A stretch of 64,000 bases of DNA from Streptomyces sp. TLI_171 (lineage in GTDB: Bacteria; Actinomycetota; Actinomycetes; Streptomycetales; Streptomycetaceae): NCBI RefSeq assembly GCF_003610255.1, contig NZ_RAPS01000001.1, positions 6,289,001 through 6,353,000 on the forward strand, written 5' to 3'. Positions 25,299-34,145 of the stretch are shown here, one piece after another (the first letter of the stretch is position 1; every line of letters begins with the position of its first letter). Both the position numbers and the translations under genes were made by a program. Below the pieces are notes generated by a model. The model did not search any database and was not told the DNA's origin. It worked only from the letters and a program-made list of their open reading frames with translations.

Positions 25299-25357
25299 TC
25301 TCACGGGAAATCTTGCGCTGACCCGTGAGAAGTCTGCTAGCTTTCTCTCACGGGAAA
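25299..25357. promoter_or_regulatory. three CTCACGGG motifs in the divergent promoter region
   Basis: TCTCACGGGAAA (25299-25310), the inverted copy CCGTGAGA (25323-25330) and TCTCACGGGAAAA (25345-25357) are spaced by about two helical turns. Possible promoter hexamers for the hydrolase, TTGCGC (25313) and TAGCTT (25338), are interleaved with them, the layout of a repressor-controlled promoter. Confidence 0.55.
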
Positions 25358-25401
25358 ACCCGATGTTCTCCGTGATTGACCGTCGAATCGTGAGGTGTGC
25401 C

Positions 25402-26154
25402 ATGACCGCTGTCCCCGCCGTCCAGGTCTTCGGAGGCCCGACCGCGCTGATCGAGTACGGCGGCCTGCGCCTGCTCACCGACCCGACCTTCGACGCCCCC
25501 GGCGACTACCCGCGCGGCGGCGGCCGCTTCCTCACCAAGACCCTCCCCGGCACCGTCGACCCCGCCGCCCTCGCCCCGGTCGACGCCGTCCTGCTCTCCC
25601 ACGACGAGCACCCCGACAACCTCGACCACAGCGGCCGCAAGCTGCTCCTCGACGTCCCGCTCACCCTCACCACCCGCGGCGGCGCCGAGCGCCTCGGCGG
25701 CACCGCCCGGGGCCTCGCCCCCTGGCAGAGCGTCGAGTTGGACCGCCCCGACGGCGGCGCCGTCACCGTCACCGCGGTGCCCGCCCAGCACGGCCCGGAC
25801 GGCAGCGAGCCCGTGGTCGGCGAGGTGATCGGCTTCGTCCTCACCGGCGACGGCCTCCCCGTGGTCTACGTCAGCGGCGACAACGCCTCGCTCGCCGTCG
25901 TCGAGCGGATCGCCGAGCGCTTCGGCCCCGTCGACACCGCCGTGCTGTTCGCCGGCGGCGCCCGCACCGGCATCTTCGACAACGCCCTGCTCACCCTGGA
26001 CAGCGCCCTCGCCGCCCGGGCCGCCGGCATCCTCGGCGCCCGCCGGGTGGTCCCCGTCCACTTCGACAGCTGGGCCCACTTCACCGAGGGCCGGGAACCC
26101 CTGCTCGCCGCCTTCGCCGCCGCCGGCCTCGCCGGCGTGCTCGAACTGAGCTGA
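25402..26154 (+). CDS. metallo-beta-lactamase-fold metal-dependent hydrolase (UlaG-like)
   Basis: 250 residues. The MBL metal motif appears as SHDEHPDNLD (about 68-77), with further metal residues in AQHGPD, SGDNAS and VPVHFDSW. N-terminal VFGGPTALIEYGGLRLLTDPTFD is typical of the UlaG/L-ascorbate-lactonase-like branch. It hydrolyses an unknown small substrate in the cytoplasm. The ATG at 25402 starts where homologous proteins start; an upstream ATG would add 13 poorly matching residues. Its divergent neighbour is the CGNR regulator. The stop overlaps a TGACC-GCC-CGTCA palindrome (26152-26164). Confidence 0.8.
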   Translation: MTAVPAVQVFGGPTALIEYGGLRLLTDPTFDAPGDYPRGGGRFLTKTLPGTVDPAALAPVDAVLLSHDEHPDNLDHSGRKLLLDVPLTLTTRGGAERLGGTARGLAPWQSVELDRPDGGAVTVTAVPAQHGPDGSEPVVGEVIGFVLTGDGLPVVYVSGDNASLAVVERIAERFGPVDTAVLFAGGARTGIFDNALLTLDSALAARAAGILGARRVVPVHFDSWAHFTEGREPLLAAFAAAGLAGVLELS

Positions 26155-26215
26155 CCGCCCGTCAGGCGGGCAATCCCGTTGCCGCCCCACCGCCGCCCCT
26201 GCCAGGCTGCCTCCC

Positions 26216-26476
26216 GTGCCCGGGCAGCAGAATCGCAAGCGGAAGGCGGCGGCCGCCGCGCAGCGCCAGCAGTACGCGGAGTGGACGTGGCAGCGGGTCC
26301 TGGTGACGCTGGAGCGGGACGAGCTGAAGGACGTGGTCCGGCGGCTGCTCGCGGACGGGACGGTCACGGACGAGACGCAGCTGCGGATCGACGCGCCGTG
26401 CAGCCGGGACGGCACCCCGCCGGTGTACGTGCTGAGCGTGCTGGCGCCACCCGCGGAGGCCGCAGCGGGCGAATGA
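26216..26476 (+). CDS. small conserved hypothetical protein
   Basis: 86 residues from GTG, starting with a Lys/Arg/Gln-rich segment (NRKRKAAAAAQRQQYAEWTWQRVLV) and ending in a short alpha/beta part (LRIDAPCSRDGTPPVYVLSVLAPP). No membrane or signal segment. It precedes the SNF2 helicase by 52 bases on the same strand and may be co-transcribed. Basic N-terminus suggests nucleic-acid or RNA contact, but this is only inferred. Confidence 0.55.
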   Translation: MPGQQNRKRKAAAAAQRQQYAEWTWQRVLVTLERDELKDVVRRLLADGTVTDETQLRIDAPCSRDGTPPVYVLSVLAPPAEAAAGE

Positions 26477-26528
26477 CCCCCGTCGGTGGGGAGTGGGAGC
26501 ATGGCTGCGCCGGAAGAGAGGGGCGGTC

Positions 26529-28691
26529 GTGGGGCGGAACACGCGGCGGGTGCGGGAGGTCGTCGCGCGGGCCGAGCGGCTGCGCGGCGCGGCACGGGAG
26601 CTGGTCGCGGAGCAGGCGGCGGCCGTCGGCCAGGTGGTGGCGGCGCACCGGGTGATGTTCGACCGGCTGGTGCGGGCCGAACTGGAAGCGATCCCGGTGG
26701 AGCGGCTCAAGGACGTCACCGAGGGACGGCTGCAGACCGGAGCGCTGGTGTCGGCCGGCTACCGGACGGTCGCCGAGGTGCACGACGCGGCCCGCCTGGA
26801 CCTGCTGCGCGTGCCCGGCGTCAGTGGACCGACCGCCGCTCAACTACAGGCCGCCGCAGGGCAGATCGCCACCGCGGTGCAGGAAGCGACCGCCGTCCGG
26901 CTCGATCCCGGGTACCCCGACGCGGAGGCCGGCGCGCTGCTCGCCGCGCTGCACCGGCTGGTGCTCGCCGGGCCGGCCGCGCGGCGGGCGGCGGCGGACG
27001 CGGCCGAGCTCGACGACCGCCTGGCCGAGCCGCTGGCGGCCGCCCGCCCCGCCACCGGCGCGCTGCGCGGCCTGCTGGCCGGCGCCGAGCGCCGGGAACG
27101 GGCAAGGCTGGCCGTCGAGTCGCTGGCCGAGCAGGTCGCGGCCGCGGAGGCGGACGAGTTGCCGCTGCGGATCGCCCAGGCGGGGGCGGACCTGCTGCGC
27201 CCGGCCGCCGGTCCGGTCGAGCTGTGGGTGGAGTTCGAGCACCGGGCCGCCGCCTTCTACGCCGAACTCGCGCTGCTCGCCGAGGACGGTCGGCTCCTGG
27301 GCGGCCGCACCCGGGACGGCCGGGCCGCCGCCGAGGGACACCTGCCGGACGCGCTCGCCGAACAGGTCCGCGACCAGCCGTTGGACGAGCGCGGCGGCAA
27401 GGTCTCGCTCCGCGGCTACCAGGCGTTCGGGGCGCGCTTCGCCCTGGCCCGGAAGCGGGTGGTGCTCGGCGACGAGATGGGCCTCGGCAAGACCGTGCAG
27501 GCGCTCGCCGTGCTGGCCCACCTGGCGGCGGGCGGCGCCCGGCACTTCCTGGTGGTCTGCCCGGCCTCCGTGCTGGTCAACTGGCAGCGAGAGACCGGAA
27601 GTTGCACCAGCCTGAGGGCGTACCGCTACCACGGCCCGGAGCGCGAGGACGCCCGGGAGCGCTGGCTGCGCGACGGCGGGGTGCTGATCGCCACCTACGA
27701 GTCGCTGCGCACGCTGGCCGCCGACCCGCTCGCGGCGCTGGTGGTGGACGAGGCGCACTTCGTCAAGAACCCCGCCGCGCGCCGCACCCGGCTGGTCGCC
27801 GAGCGGGCGGCCGGCACCGAGTACGTGCTGTACCTCACCGGCACCCCGATGGAGAACCGGGTCGAGGAGTTCCGGACCCTGGTCGGGCATCTCCAGCCCG
27901 AGCTGCTCCCCACCCTGCCCGCCGCCCTCGGCGCAGTCGGCCCGCTGGCCTTCCGCCGCGCCGTCGCCCCGGCCTACCTGCGCCGCAACCAGCAGGACGT
28001 GCTGCCCGAACTCCCGGACGTGGTCAGGGTGGACGAGTGGAACGAGCTGTCCGGGCCGGACCGCGCGGCCTACGCCGCGGCCGTCGCGGAGGGCAACTTC
28101 ATGGCGATGCGCCGGGCCGCCTGGGCGGAGCCCGCGCACTCCGCGAAGCTCGGCCGGCTGCGCGAGCTGGTCGCCGAGGCCGCCGAGAGCGGGCAGAAGG
28201 TGGTGGTGTTCTCGCACTTCCGGGAGGTGCTGGCCACCGTGCGCGAGGCGCTCGGCCCGGCCGTCACCGGCACGGTGGCCGGCTCGCTGCCCGCCGAGGA
28301 CCGGCAGCGGCTGGTCGACGGGTTCACCGCCGCGCCCGGTCACGCGGTCCTGCTCTGCCAGATCCAGTCCGGCGGCACCGGCCTGAACCTGCAGGCCGCC
28401 AGCGTGGTGATCCTCTGCGAACCCCAGCTCAAGCCCACCCTGGAGGACCAGGCGGTGGCCCGCGCCCAGCGGATGGGCCAGCTCCGCCGGGTCCGGGTGC
28501 ACCGGCTGCTCGCCACCGACAGCGTGGACCGCGGACTGGTCGAACTGCTCCGGCGGAAGGCCGAGGTGTTCGACAGCTACGCCCGGTGCAGCGAGCTCGC
28601 GGAGAGCGCGCCCGAGGCGCTGGACGTCTCCGACCGGGCGCTCGCGGTACGGATCGTCGAGGACGAGCAACTGCGGCTCGCCGCCCGCTGA
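26529..28691 (+). CDS. SNF2-family DEAD/DEAH-box helicase
   Basis: 720 residues. A helical N-terminal part (1-290) includes a helix-hairpin-helix-like VPGVSGPTAAQLQAAAGQ. The SNF2 ATPase follows: Walker A GDEMGLGKTVQ near residue 318, Walker B VVDEAHFVKN near 410, TGTPMEN, and the helicase C half with VVVFSHFREVL, QSGGTGLNLQAA and RAQRMGQ. Such proteins translocate on duplex DNA in repair or chromosome remodelling. GTG 26529 is chosen for the GAGAGGGG upstream; an earlier in-frame GTG (26493) is possible. It converges with the oxidoreductase gene with only three bases between the stops. Confidence 0.85.
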   Translation: MGRNTRRVREVVARAERLRGAARELVAEQAAAVGQVVAAHRVMFDRLVRAELEAIPVERLKDVTEGRLQTGALVSAGYRTVAEVHDAARLDLLRVPGVSGPTAAQLQAAAGQIATAVQEATAVRLDPGYPDAEAGALLAALHRLVLAGPAARRAAADAAELDDRLAEPLAAARPATGALRGLLAGAERRERARLAVESLAEQVAAAEADELPLRIAQAGADLLRPAAGPVELWVEFEHRAAAFYAELALLAEDGRLLGGRTRDGRAAAEGHLPDALAEQVRDQPLDERGGKVSLRGYQAFGARFALARKRVVLGDEMGLGKTVQALAVLAHLAAGGARHFLVVCPASVLVNWQRETGSCTSLRAYRYHGPEREDARERWLRDGGVLIATYESLRTLAADPLAALVVDEAHFVKNPAARRTRLVAERAAGTEYVLYLTGTPMENRVEEFRTLVGHLQPELLPTLPAALGAVGPLAFRRAVAPAYLRRNQQDVLPELPDVVRVDEWNELSGPDRAAYAAAVAEGNFMAMRRAAWAEPAHSAKLGRLRELVAEAAESGQKVVVFSHFREVLATVREALGPAVTGTVAGSLPAEDRQRLVDGFTAAPGHAVLLCQIQSGGTGLNLQAASVVILCEPQLKPTLEDQAVARAQRMGQLRRVRVHRLLATDSVDRGLVELLRRKAEVFDSYARCSELAESAPEALDVSDRALAVRIVEDEQLRLAAR

Positions 28692-28694
28692 TCC

Positions 28695-29705
28695 TCAGAG
28701 CCGCACCAGCATCTTGCCGGTGTTCGCGCCGGTCAGCACCCCGAGGAAGGCGTCCACGGCGCGGTCGAGGCCGTCCAGCACGGTCTCCGGCGCCACCACC
28801 CGGCCGGAGCGCAGGTGCGGGGCCAGCAGGTCGTACAACTCCTGCTGGGCGTCCAGGTGGTGGCGGACCAGGAAGCCCTCCAGCCGGATGCTGCGGGAGA
28901 CCAGCTCGAACAGGTTGTGCGGGGCGGCGGGCGGCGTCGCCGCCGCGTACTGGGCGATCGCGCCGCACCAGGCGATCCGGCCGAACTCGCGCATCGCGCC
29001 GATCGCCGCCGCCAGGTGCTCGCCGCCGACGTTGTCCAGGTAGACGTCGATGCCGTCCGGCGCGGCCCCCGCGAGCAGCTCGGCGACCGGGCCGGCGTGG
29101 TGGTCGAACGCCGCGTCGAAGCCCAACTGCTCGGTGAGGAACGCGGTTTTGGCGGCGCTGCCCGCCGAGCCGACCACCCGTCGGGCGCCGAGCAGCCGAG
29201 CCAGCTGCCCGGCCGCGGTGCCCACGCCCCCCGCGGCCGCCGAGACGAACACGTCCTCGCCGGGCTTCAGCCCGGCGATCCGGGTGAGGCCGACGTACGC
29301 CGACAGGCCGGTGCCGCCGAGGACGCTCAGGTGCGCGCTCAGCGGGACGCCCGGCAGCTCCGGCAGCACCCGCGCCTGATCGGCCGTCACCACGGCGTGC
29401 GTGCGCCACCCCTGCCGGTGGATCACGGCCGTGCCGACCGGCAGCGCCGCGCTGCGCGAGGCCACCACCCGACCGACCGCCCGGCCCTCCAGCGGCGCGT
29501 TCAGCTGGTAGCCGCCTTCGCCGCCCGCCATCGAGCCGAGCATGTACGGGTCGACGGACAGGAAGGCGTTCTCGACCAGCGCCGCCCCGTCGCCGAGCGC
29601 GGGCAGCTCCTCGTCGACGAAGGCGAACAGGTCGGCGGTGGGCAGCCCGTCCGGGCGGGCGACCTGGTGGACGGCGCGGGCGGTGCGGGTGGCGGTGCGA
29701 GGCAT
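28695..29705 (-). CDS. NADP-dependent MDR oxidoreductase (curcumin-reductase/LTB4-dehydrogenase type)
   Basis: 336 residues, a zinc-free medium-chain reductase. SVDPYMLGSM (about 49-58) and the nucleotide motif AAAGGVGTAAGQLARLLGARRVVGSAGS (about 150-177) match the leukotriene-B4 12-hydroxydehydrogenase/NADPH-curcumin-reductase branch. These reduce the C=C bond of enones. It is divergent from a LysR gene, with a perfect palindrome between the two starts, so LysR control is likely. Confidence 0.85.
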   Translation of the reverse strand: MPRTATRTARAVHQVARPDGLPTADLFAFVDEELPALGDGAALVENAFLSVDPYMLGSMAGGEGGYQLNAPLEGRAVGRVVASRSAALPVGTAVIHRQGWRTHAVVTADQARVLPELPGVPLSAHLSVLGGTGLSAYVGLTRIAGLKPGEDVFVSAAAGGVGTAAGQLARLLGARRVVGSAGSAAKTAFLTEQLGFDAAFDHHAGPVAELLAGAAPDGIDVYLDNVGGEHLAAAIGAMREFGRIAWCGAIAQYAAATPPAAPHNLFELVSRSIRLEGFLVRHHLDAQQELYDLLAPHLRSGRVVAPETVLDGLDRAVDAFLGVLTGANTGKMLVRL

Positions 29706-29810
29706 GGCGGAACACTCCGTTGCGGGGGAGGGCGAGGGGGTTGACGTGGGAAGACGCTACGGAGGCGGAACGCCGCCCGGCAGTGGTCGGCGTCCATGGC
29801 TGCGCACCTT

Positions 29811-29829
29811 CCATGAGCGGCGCTCATGG
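29811..29829. promoter_or_regulatory. LysR-type operator palindrome
   Basis: CCATGAGC-GGC-GCTCATGG is a perfect 19-bp palindrome and contains the ATGAGC-N3-GCTCAT form of a T-N11-A LysR box. It lies in the divergent space, 30 bp before the LysR start. Confidence 0.65.
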
Positions 29830-29858
29830 CCGACCGGCCGGGCGGTTAGGCTGCGGAG

Positions 29859-30749
29859 GTGGCAGAGGATCTCCTTCCGCAGGAGCTGCGGATCCTGGTG
29901 GCGGTCGCCGACCGCGGCGGGTTCACGGCCGCCGCCGAGCGGCTGGGCCTGACCCAGTCGGCGGTCTCGCACGCCGTGCGCGGCTGCGAACGCAAGCTCG
30001 GTGCGGTGCTGTTCGAGCGCGGGCGGCGGGGTGCGGCGCCGACCCCGGCCGGTGAGCGGGTGGTCGGGCACGCGCGGCGGATCCTGCGGCTGCTGGCGGC
30101 GCTGCCGGCCGAGGCCCGGCCGGGGGAGGCGAAGCGGCCGAGCGGGCCGCTGCGGATCGTCGCCTTCCGCAGCGCGGCGGTCCACGTGCTGCCCGCGGTG
30201 CTGGCCGAACTGGCGGGTAAACACCCGGAGTTGGAGCCACAGGTGCGGGTGGTCCGAGACCTCGGGCGGGGCACCGCGGGCGAGGTCGCGGACGGGCGGG
30301 CCGACCTGGCACTGGCCACCCTGGGCACCGTCCCGGAAGGGCTGGTCGCGGCCCCGCTCTACCGGGAGGACTACGCGCTGGCCCACCAGCAGGGCCACCC
30401 CGACCCGCGGAGCCTGCCGCTGGTCGACTGGGACGAGAACTGCGGTTCCTACACGGCCGACTGGTGGCGGCGGCAGGACTGGATCCCGGCCGCGACCATC
30501 AACGTCTCCGACGACACCGTGGTGCTCTCCCTCGCCGCCCGCGGCCTCGGCATGGCCATCATGCCCAGGCTCAGCCTGGACCGGCTCCCGGACGGCCTCG
30601 CCGTCACCGACCTCGGCCCCGACCGGCCGTCCCGCCGGGTCGGCTACGTCACCACTCCCGAACTGGCCGCAACCGCCGCCGTGCGCGCCCTGATCCGCAC
30701 CCTGCGCGCCGTCCCGCTGCCCGCGGGCGCGAGCCCCGTGGCCGGCTGA
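29859..30749 (+). CDS. LysR-family transcriptional regulator
   Basis: 296 residues. Winged helix-turn-helix at 8-65 (FTAAAERLGLTQSAVSHAVRGCERKLGAVLFERG), then the effector-binding domain with RADLALATLG and TINVSDDTVVLSLAARGLGMAIMP. Divergent from the oxidoreductase gene. GTG start gives the family's usual length, but GGAGG directly touches the start codon, too close for normal use; TTAGGC at 29845 could be a -10 element, so the mRNA may be nearly leaderless. Confidence 0.85.
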   Translation: MAEDLLPQELRILVAVADRGGFTAAAERLGLTQSAVSHAVRGCERKLGAVLFERGRRGAAPTPAGERVVGHARRILRLLAALPAEARPGEAKRPSGPLRIVAFRSAAVHVLPAVLAELAGKHPELEPQVRVVRDLGRGTAGEVADGRADLALATLGTVPEGLVAAPLYREDYALAHQQGHPDPRSLPLVDWDENCGSYTADWWRRQDWIPAATINVSDDTVVLSLAARGLGMAIMPRLSLDRLPDGLAVTDLGPDRPSRRVGYVTTPELAATAAVRALIRTLRAVPLPAGASPVAG

Positions 30750-30776
30750 ACCGCGCGGCTGCCGCGTGGTTGAGCC
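30744..30776 (+). terminator. hairpin overlapping the LysR stop codon
   Basis: GGCTGAACCGCGCGG and CCGCGTGGTTGAGCC pair in 14 of 15 positions including one G-U, around CTG. The stem includes the LysR TGA. The remaining 30777-31001 stretch shows no further feature I can support except a weak TGACG-GAC-GGTCG copy (30936-30948). Confidence 0.55.
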
Positions 30777-31001
30777 CCGCCGCCCGAAGCCGGGTGCCAG
30801 GACCGGGAGGGACAGTGGACCGAGTGGGCGGCGCGGCACGGAGCGACGAACACCGGCCGAGCGGACCGCGCGGCCCCGCTCACGTTCCACCAACGACCCG
30901 CTGACGGCCCGGACCCGCGGCTCCCGGGCTTGACTTGACGGACGGTCGGCCCCCGGGGGAGGGTACGCCGGGGCAGGTCGGAAGGGGCGACAGGGGGAAC
31001 G

Positions 31002-31571
31002 GTGAGGGCACTCGCCGGAGTTCACGACGAACCGCTGGCGGCCGACGGGCTGGTGCTGCGCAGACCGCTGCCGTCGGACGCCGCCATGGTGCACCGCGGC
31101 ACCCACGACCCGCTGGTGCGCGAGTTCCTGCAGGCCGTCGTCCCGCACCGGGACACCGCCGCCGCCGAACGCTGGTTGGCCGAGATCCCCCCGATGCTGT
31201 GGGAGACCGGCCGCGCCGCCTACTTCACCCTCGACCTCGCGGACGCCGGAGCGCCGGTCGGCTGGGCCGAACTGGTCAACCTCGACCCGGCGCAGCAGAG
31301 CGCCGAGGTCGCCGTCTGGCTGCTGCCCGAACACCGCAGGCTGCGCACCGCCAAGGCCGCGCTGCGGCTGGTCTGCCGGTTCGGCTTCGAACGGATCGGG
31401 CTGCGCCGGATCGACGCCTTCGCCGCCGCCGACAACATGCCCAGCCAGCTGACCGGCGCCGCGATCGGCTTCCGCCGGGCCGGCTACCGACCGGCGCTGT
31501 TCCGCAGCTCCCGCAGCCACCGCCTGCACGACGCCGTGTACGCGACCCTCGTACCCGAAGACCTCTGCTGA
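31002..31571 (+). CDS. GNAT-family N-acetyltransferase
   Basis: 189 residues. The RimJ/RimL-type layout is visible: LVLRRPLPSDAAMVHRGTHD near the N-terminus, a central beta-bulge region VGWAELVNLDPAQQSAEVAVWLLPEHR (about 86-112) and a C-terminal DAFAAADNMPSQLTGAAIGFRRAGYR block, where the Asn is typical of the fold. It would use acetyl-CoA to acetylate an amine or protein N-terminus; substrate unknown. GTG start behind CAGGGGGAACG. It ends 81 bases before the WD40 gene. Confidence 0.75.
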   Translation: MRALAGVHDEPLAADGLVLRRPLPSDAAMVHRGTHDPLVREFLQAVVPHRDTAAAERWLAEIPPMLWETGRAAYFTLDLADAGAPVGWAELVNLDPAQQSAEVAVWLLPEHRRLRTAKAALRLVCRFGFERIGLRRIDAFAAADNMPSQLTGAAIGFRRAGYRPALFRSSRSHRLHDAVYATLVPEDLC

Positions 31572-31652
31572 GACCCGTGCCGAGACCTCCGTCGAGAGCT
31601 CTGCCGACCCATGAGGCTCCCCACCTCCCCGCACCGAACCAGGAGTGACGAC

Positions 31653-33797
31653 ATGTCAGGAAGCGTACGGCTGGACGACGGCGACCGCGGCGACCTGCTG
31701 ATCACCGCCGACGGCGCCTTCCGCGCCACCCGGGACGGCCGGGAGCGCACCGGCCGGATCGACTCCGCGCTGATCCGCCGGGTGCTCGGCGGGCTCGGCC
31801 CGGCCCCCGCGCCCGCCGACACCCCCGCCGCCGGCCGCCGGCTCACCGTGCTGGGGCAGCCGGGGCAGCCCGACCGGCAGTGGAGCGACGGCACGGACAC
31901 CCCGGTTCCGGAGTCCGCCGCCGCCCTCACCGCGCTGCTCGGCCAGGCCCTCGGCGACCCCGCCGCGGCCGCCCCGCTGCCCGCCGCGCTGGCCCTCACC
32001 GACCCGGCCGCCGGGGCGGCCCGCACCTCCGCCGTGGTCGGCACCGTCGCCGGCCGGGCCGCGTACGCGCTGGTCGAGGCGGACGGCGCGTTCGGCCTCA
32101 CCGCGCTCGACGACGCCGCCCCGCTCGGCGGCTCCGGCGCCGACGCCGGGCTCGCCCCCACCGCCGTCGCGCTCGGCGAGGCGGGTGGCCGCTCGCTGTT
32201 CGCGGTCGGCAGCACCGACGGCGCCGTCCAGGTCTGGGACGCCACCAGCGGCCAGGTGCTGCACGGCACCACCGGCGGCGAGGGCGCCCAGGCGGTCGCC
32301 GCGCTGATCTGCCGGGACATCCCGGTGGCGTTCTCGGCCGGCCAGTCCGGCGACCTGCGGGCCGTCCGGGCCGACGACGGCCGGGTGCTCGGCACCCTGC
32401 CCACCGGCGGCCACGGCGCGACCGCGCTGCGCGCCGCGCACTGCGGCGGCCTCGACCTGCTGGCCGCCGCCGCGCCCGACGGCACCGTCCGGGTGTGGGA
32501 CGCCGGCACCGGCGAGCTGATGCACCTGCTGGTCGGCCACCGCGGCGAGGTGCTGGCGCTGGCCGTGCTCACCGTCGACAACCAGGCCGTGCTGGCCTCC
32601 GCCGGGCACGACCGCCGGATCCGGGTCTGGGACCTCGCCACCGGCCAACCGGTCGCCGAACTCGACGGCCACACCGGCACCGTCACCGGCCTCGCCTTCA
32701 CCACCCTCGGCGACCGCCCGGTGCTCGCCTCCTGCGCGCTGGACGGCACCGTCCGCACCTGGGACGTCTACGACGGCCGGCCGCTGCACGGCTGGCCGGC
32801 CGGCGAGTGGCTGACCGCGCTGGCCGTCGTCGACGGCATGCTGTACGTCGGCGACGAGTCCGGGCGGGTCGGCGTCTGGGAGGCCGCCACCGGCGAGCCC
32901 GGCGCCGCCCCCGCGATCGCGGGCCGCCCCGGCAGCCCGCTCACCGCCCTGGCCGCCGGCACCCTGGAGGGCGCCCCGGTGCTCGCCGCCGGCTTCGGCG
33001 ACGGGGCCCTCGCCACCTGGGACGTCCCGACCGGCCGTCAACTGCTCGACCTCCCGGGCGAGGCCGGCCCCGTGCACACCCTGGACCTCACCGCCGCCGG
33101 CGCCGACGGTCCGCTGCTGGTCAGCGGCACCGTCACCGGGGCGGTCCGCAGCCACCGGCTGGCCGACGGCGCCGCCCTCCCGCTGCCCGTCCCGCACGCG
33201 GGCGCCGTCACCGGTCTCGCCCTCACCACCGGTGAGCAGCCGCTGCTGGCCTCGGCCGGACGGGACGGCGTGATCGCCGTCCGGGACGCCGCCACCGGCG
33301 CGGACAGCCGCCGGTTCGCCACCGGCCAGGGCCCGTTCACCGCGCTCGCCGCCACCTCGGCCGGCGGCCAGCCGATCCTGGCCACCGCGGGCGAGGACCT
33401 GACGGTGCGCCTGTGGCACGCCGGCAGCGGCGCCGCGGGGCCGGTCTGCACCGGACTCGCCCGCCCCGCCGAGGCGCTCACCTTCGCCGAACTCGGCGGC
33501 CGTCCCGTGGTGATCGCCGGTGCGGCCGACGGCGCCGTCATGGTCTGGGACGTCCAGAACGGCACCCGCACGGCCGAGCTGGCCGGCAGCGGCGCGGCCG
33601 TCCGGGCCGTGGTGGGCCGGGAGTTCGACGGCGAGGCGCTGGTCGCGGCGGGCGACGCCGAGGGAACCCTGCGGCTGTGGCACCTGGGCAGTGCCACGCT
33701 GCTCAACGAGGCCGCCCTGGACGGCACCCCGCTGGCCATCGACCTCGACGAGGCGGGGCTGCGGATCGTCACCCCGGCGGGCGCCGTCACCCTCTGA
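31653..33797 (+). CDS. WD40-repeat beta-propeller protein
   Basis: 714 residues. An about 135-residue N-terminal part is followed by at least 12 WD40-like repeats ending in V/W-x-W-D (VQVWDATSG, VRVWDAGTG, IRVWDLATG, VRTWDVYDG, VMVWDVQNG and others), enough for two seven-bladed propellers. No signal peptide or membrane helix, so it is cytoplasmic. Such proteins are protein-interaction scaffolds and occur beside kinases or toxin systems. AGGAG eight bases before ATG 31653. It precedes the type VII effector cassette but a 348-bp spacer with inverted repeats separates them. Confidence 0.8.
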   Translation: MSGSVRLDDGDRGDLLITADGAFRATRDGRERTGRIDSALIRRVLGGLGPAPAPADTPAAGRRLTVLGQPGQPDRQWSDGTDTPVPESAAALTALLGQALGDPAAAAPLPAALALTDPAAGAARTSAVVGTVAGRAAYALVEADGAFGLTALDDAAPLGGSGADAGLAPTAVALGEAGGRSLFAVGSTDGAVQVWDATSGQVLHGTTGGEGAQAVAALICRDIPVAFSAGQSGDLRAVRADDGRVLGTLPTGGHGATALRAAHCGGLDLLAAAAPDGTVRVWDAGTGELMHLLVGHRGEVLALAVLTVDNQAVLASAGHDRRIRVWDLATGQPVAELDGHTGTVTGLAFTTLGDRPVLASCALDGTVRTWDVYDGRPLHGWPAGEWLTALAVVDGMLYVGDESGRVGVWEAATGEPGAAPAIAGRPGSPLTALAAGTLEGAPVLAAGFGDGALATWDVPTGRQLLDLPGEAGPVHTLDLTAAGADGPLLVSGTVTGAVRSHRLADGAALPLPVPHAGAVTGLALTTGEQPLLASAGRDGVIAVRDAATGADSRRFATGQGPFTALAATSAGGQPILATAGEDLTVRLWHAGSGAAGPVCTGLARPAEALTFAELGGRPVVIAGAADGAVMVWDVQNGTRTAELAGSGAAVRAVVGREFDGEALVAAGDAEGTLRLWHLGSATLLNEAALDGTPLAIDLDEAGLRIVTPAGAVTL

Positions 33798-33806
33798 CGG
33801 GGCCTC

Positions 33807-33992
33807 GGCCGATCCGGAATCCGGTCCTGCGGCAAGATCTGCGCAGAATCTTCACCGGACGACCGGATCGGCCACCCACGGCCGGGACGGGCCGCAGAAA
33901 TTCACGCCTTGAATTTACCAACTGCATACCTTGTGGCTGCTTTCCGCTACCTGCTCGTCTGCGAAGCTCGTCCCGAGAGTGACGGAACGTCA
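33807..33992. promoter_or_regulatory. cluster of inverted repeats before the effector cassette
   Basis: Three structures lie in the 33798-34145 spacer: GGCCGATCCGG (33807-33817) with CCGGATCGGCC (33863-33873), perfect 11-bp arms that enclose a smaller AAGAT..CTGCGCAG..AATCTT stem; AAATTC-N7-GAATTT (33898-33916); and TGACG-GAA-CGTCA (33980-33992). The first may terminate the WD40 gene and the others may be operators. The 33890-33960 stretch is unusually AT-rich for this DNA. A weak TAAAGT -10-like hexamer is at 34034. Confidence 0.4.
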
Positions 33993-34145
33993 GTTCGGCC
34001 GCCGGACTTGGCCGTGCGCAATCACGCGACACGTAAAGTGGCGTGACGATCGGTCGGCGCGGCGCCGAGCGGACGTTTCGCGGCTTGCCCGGCGCCGGAG
34101 CTTCGGCCTGCCCGGGGGACGGCAGAGTGCGGAAGGGCGTGCGGG

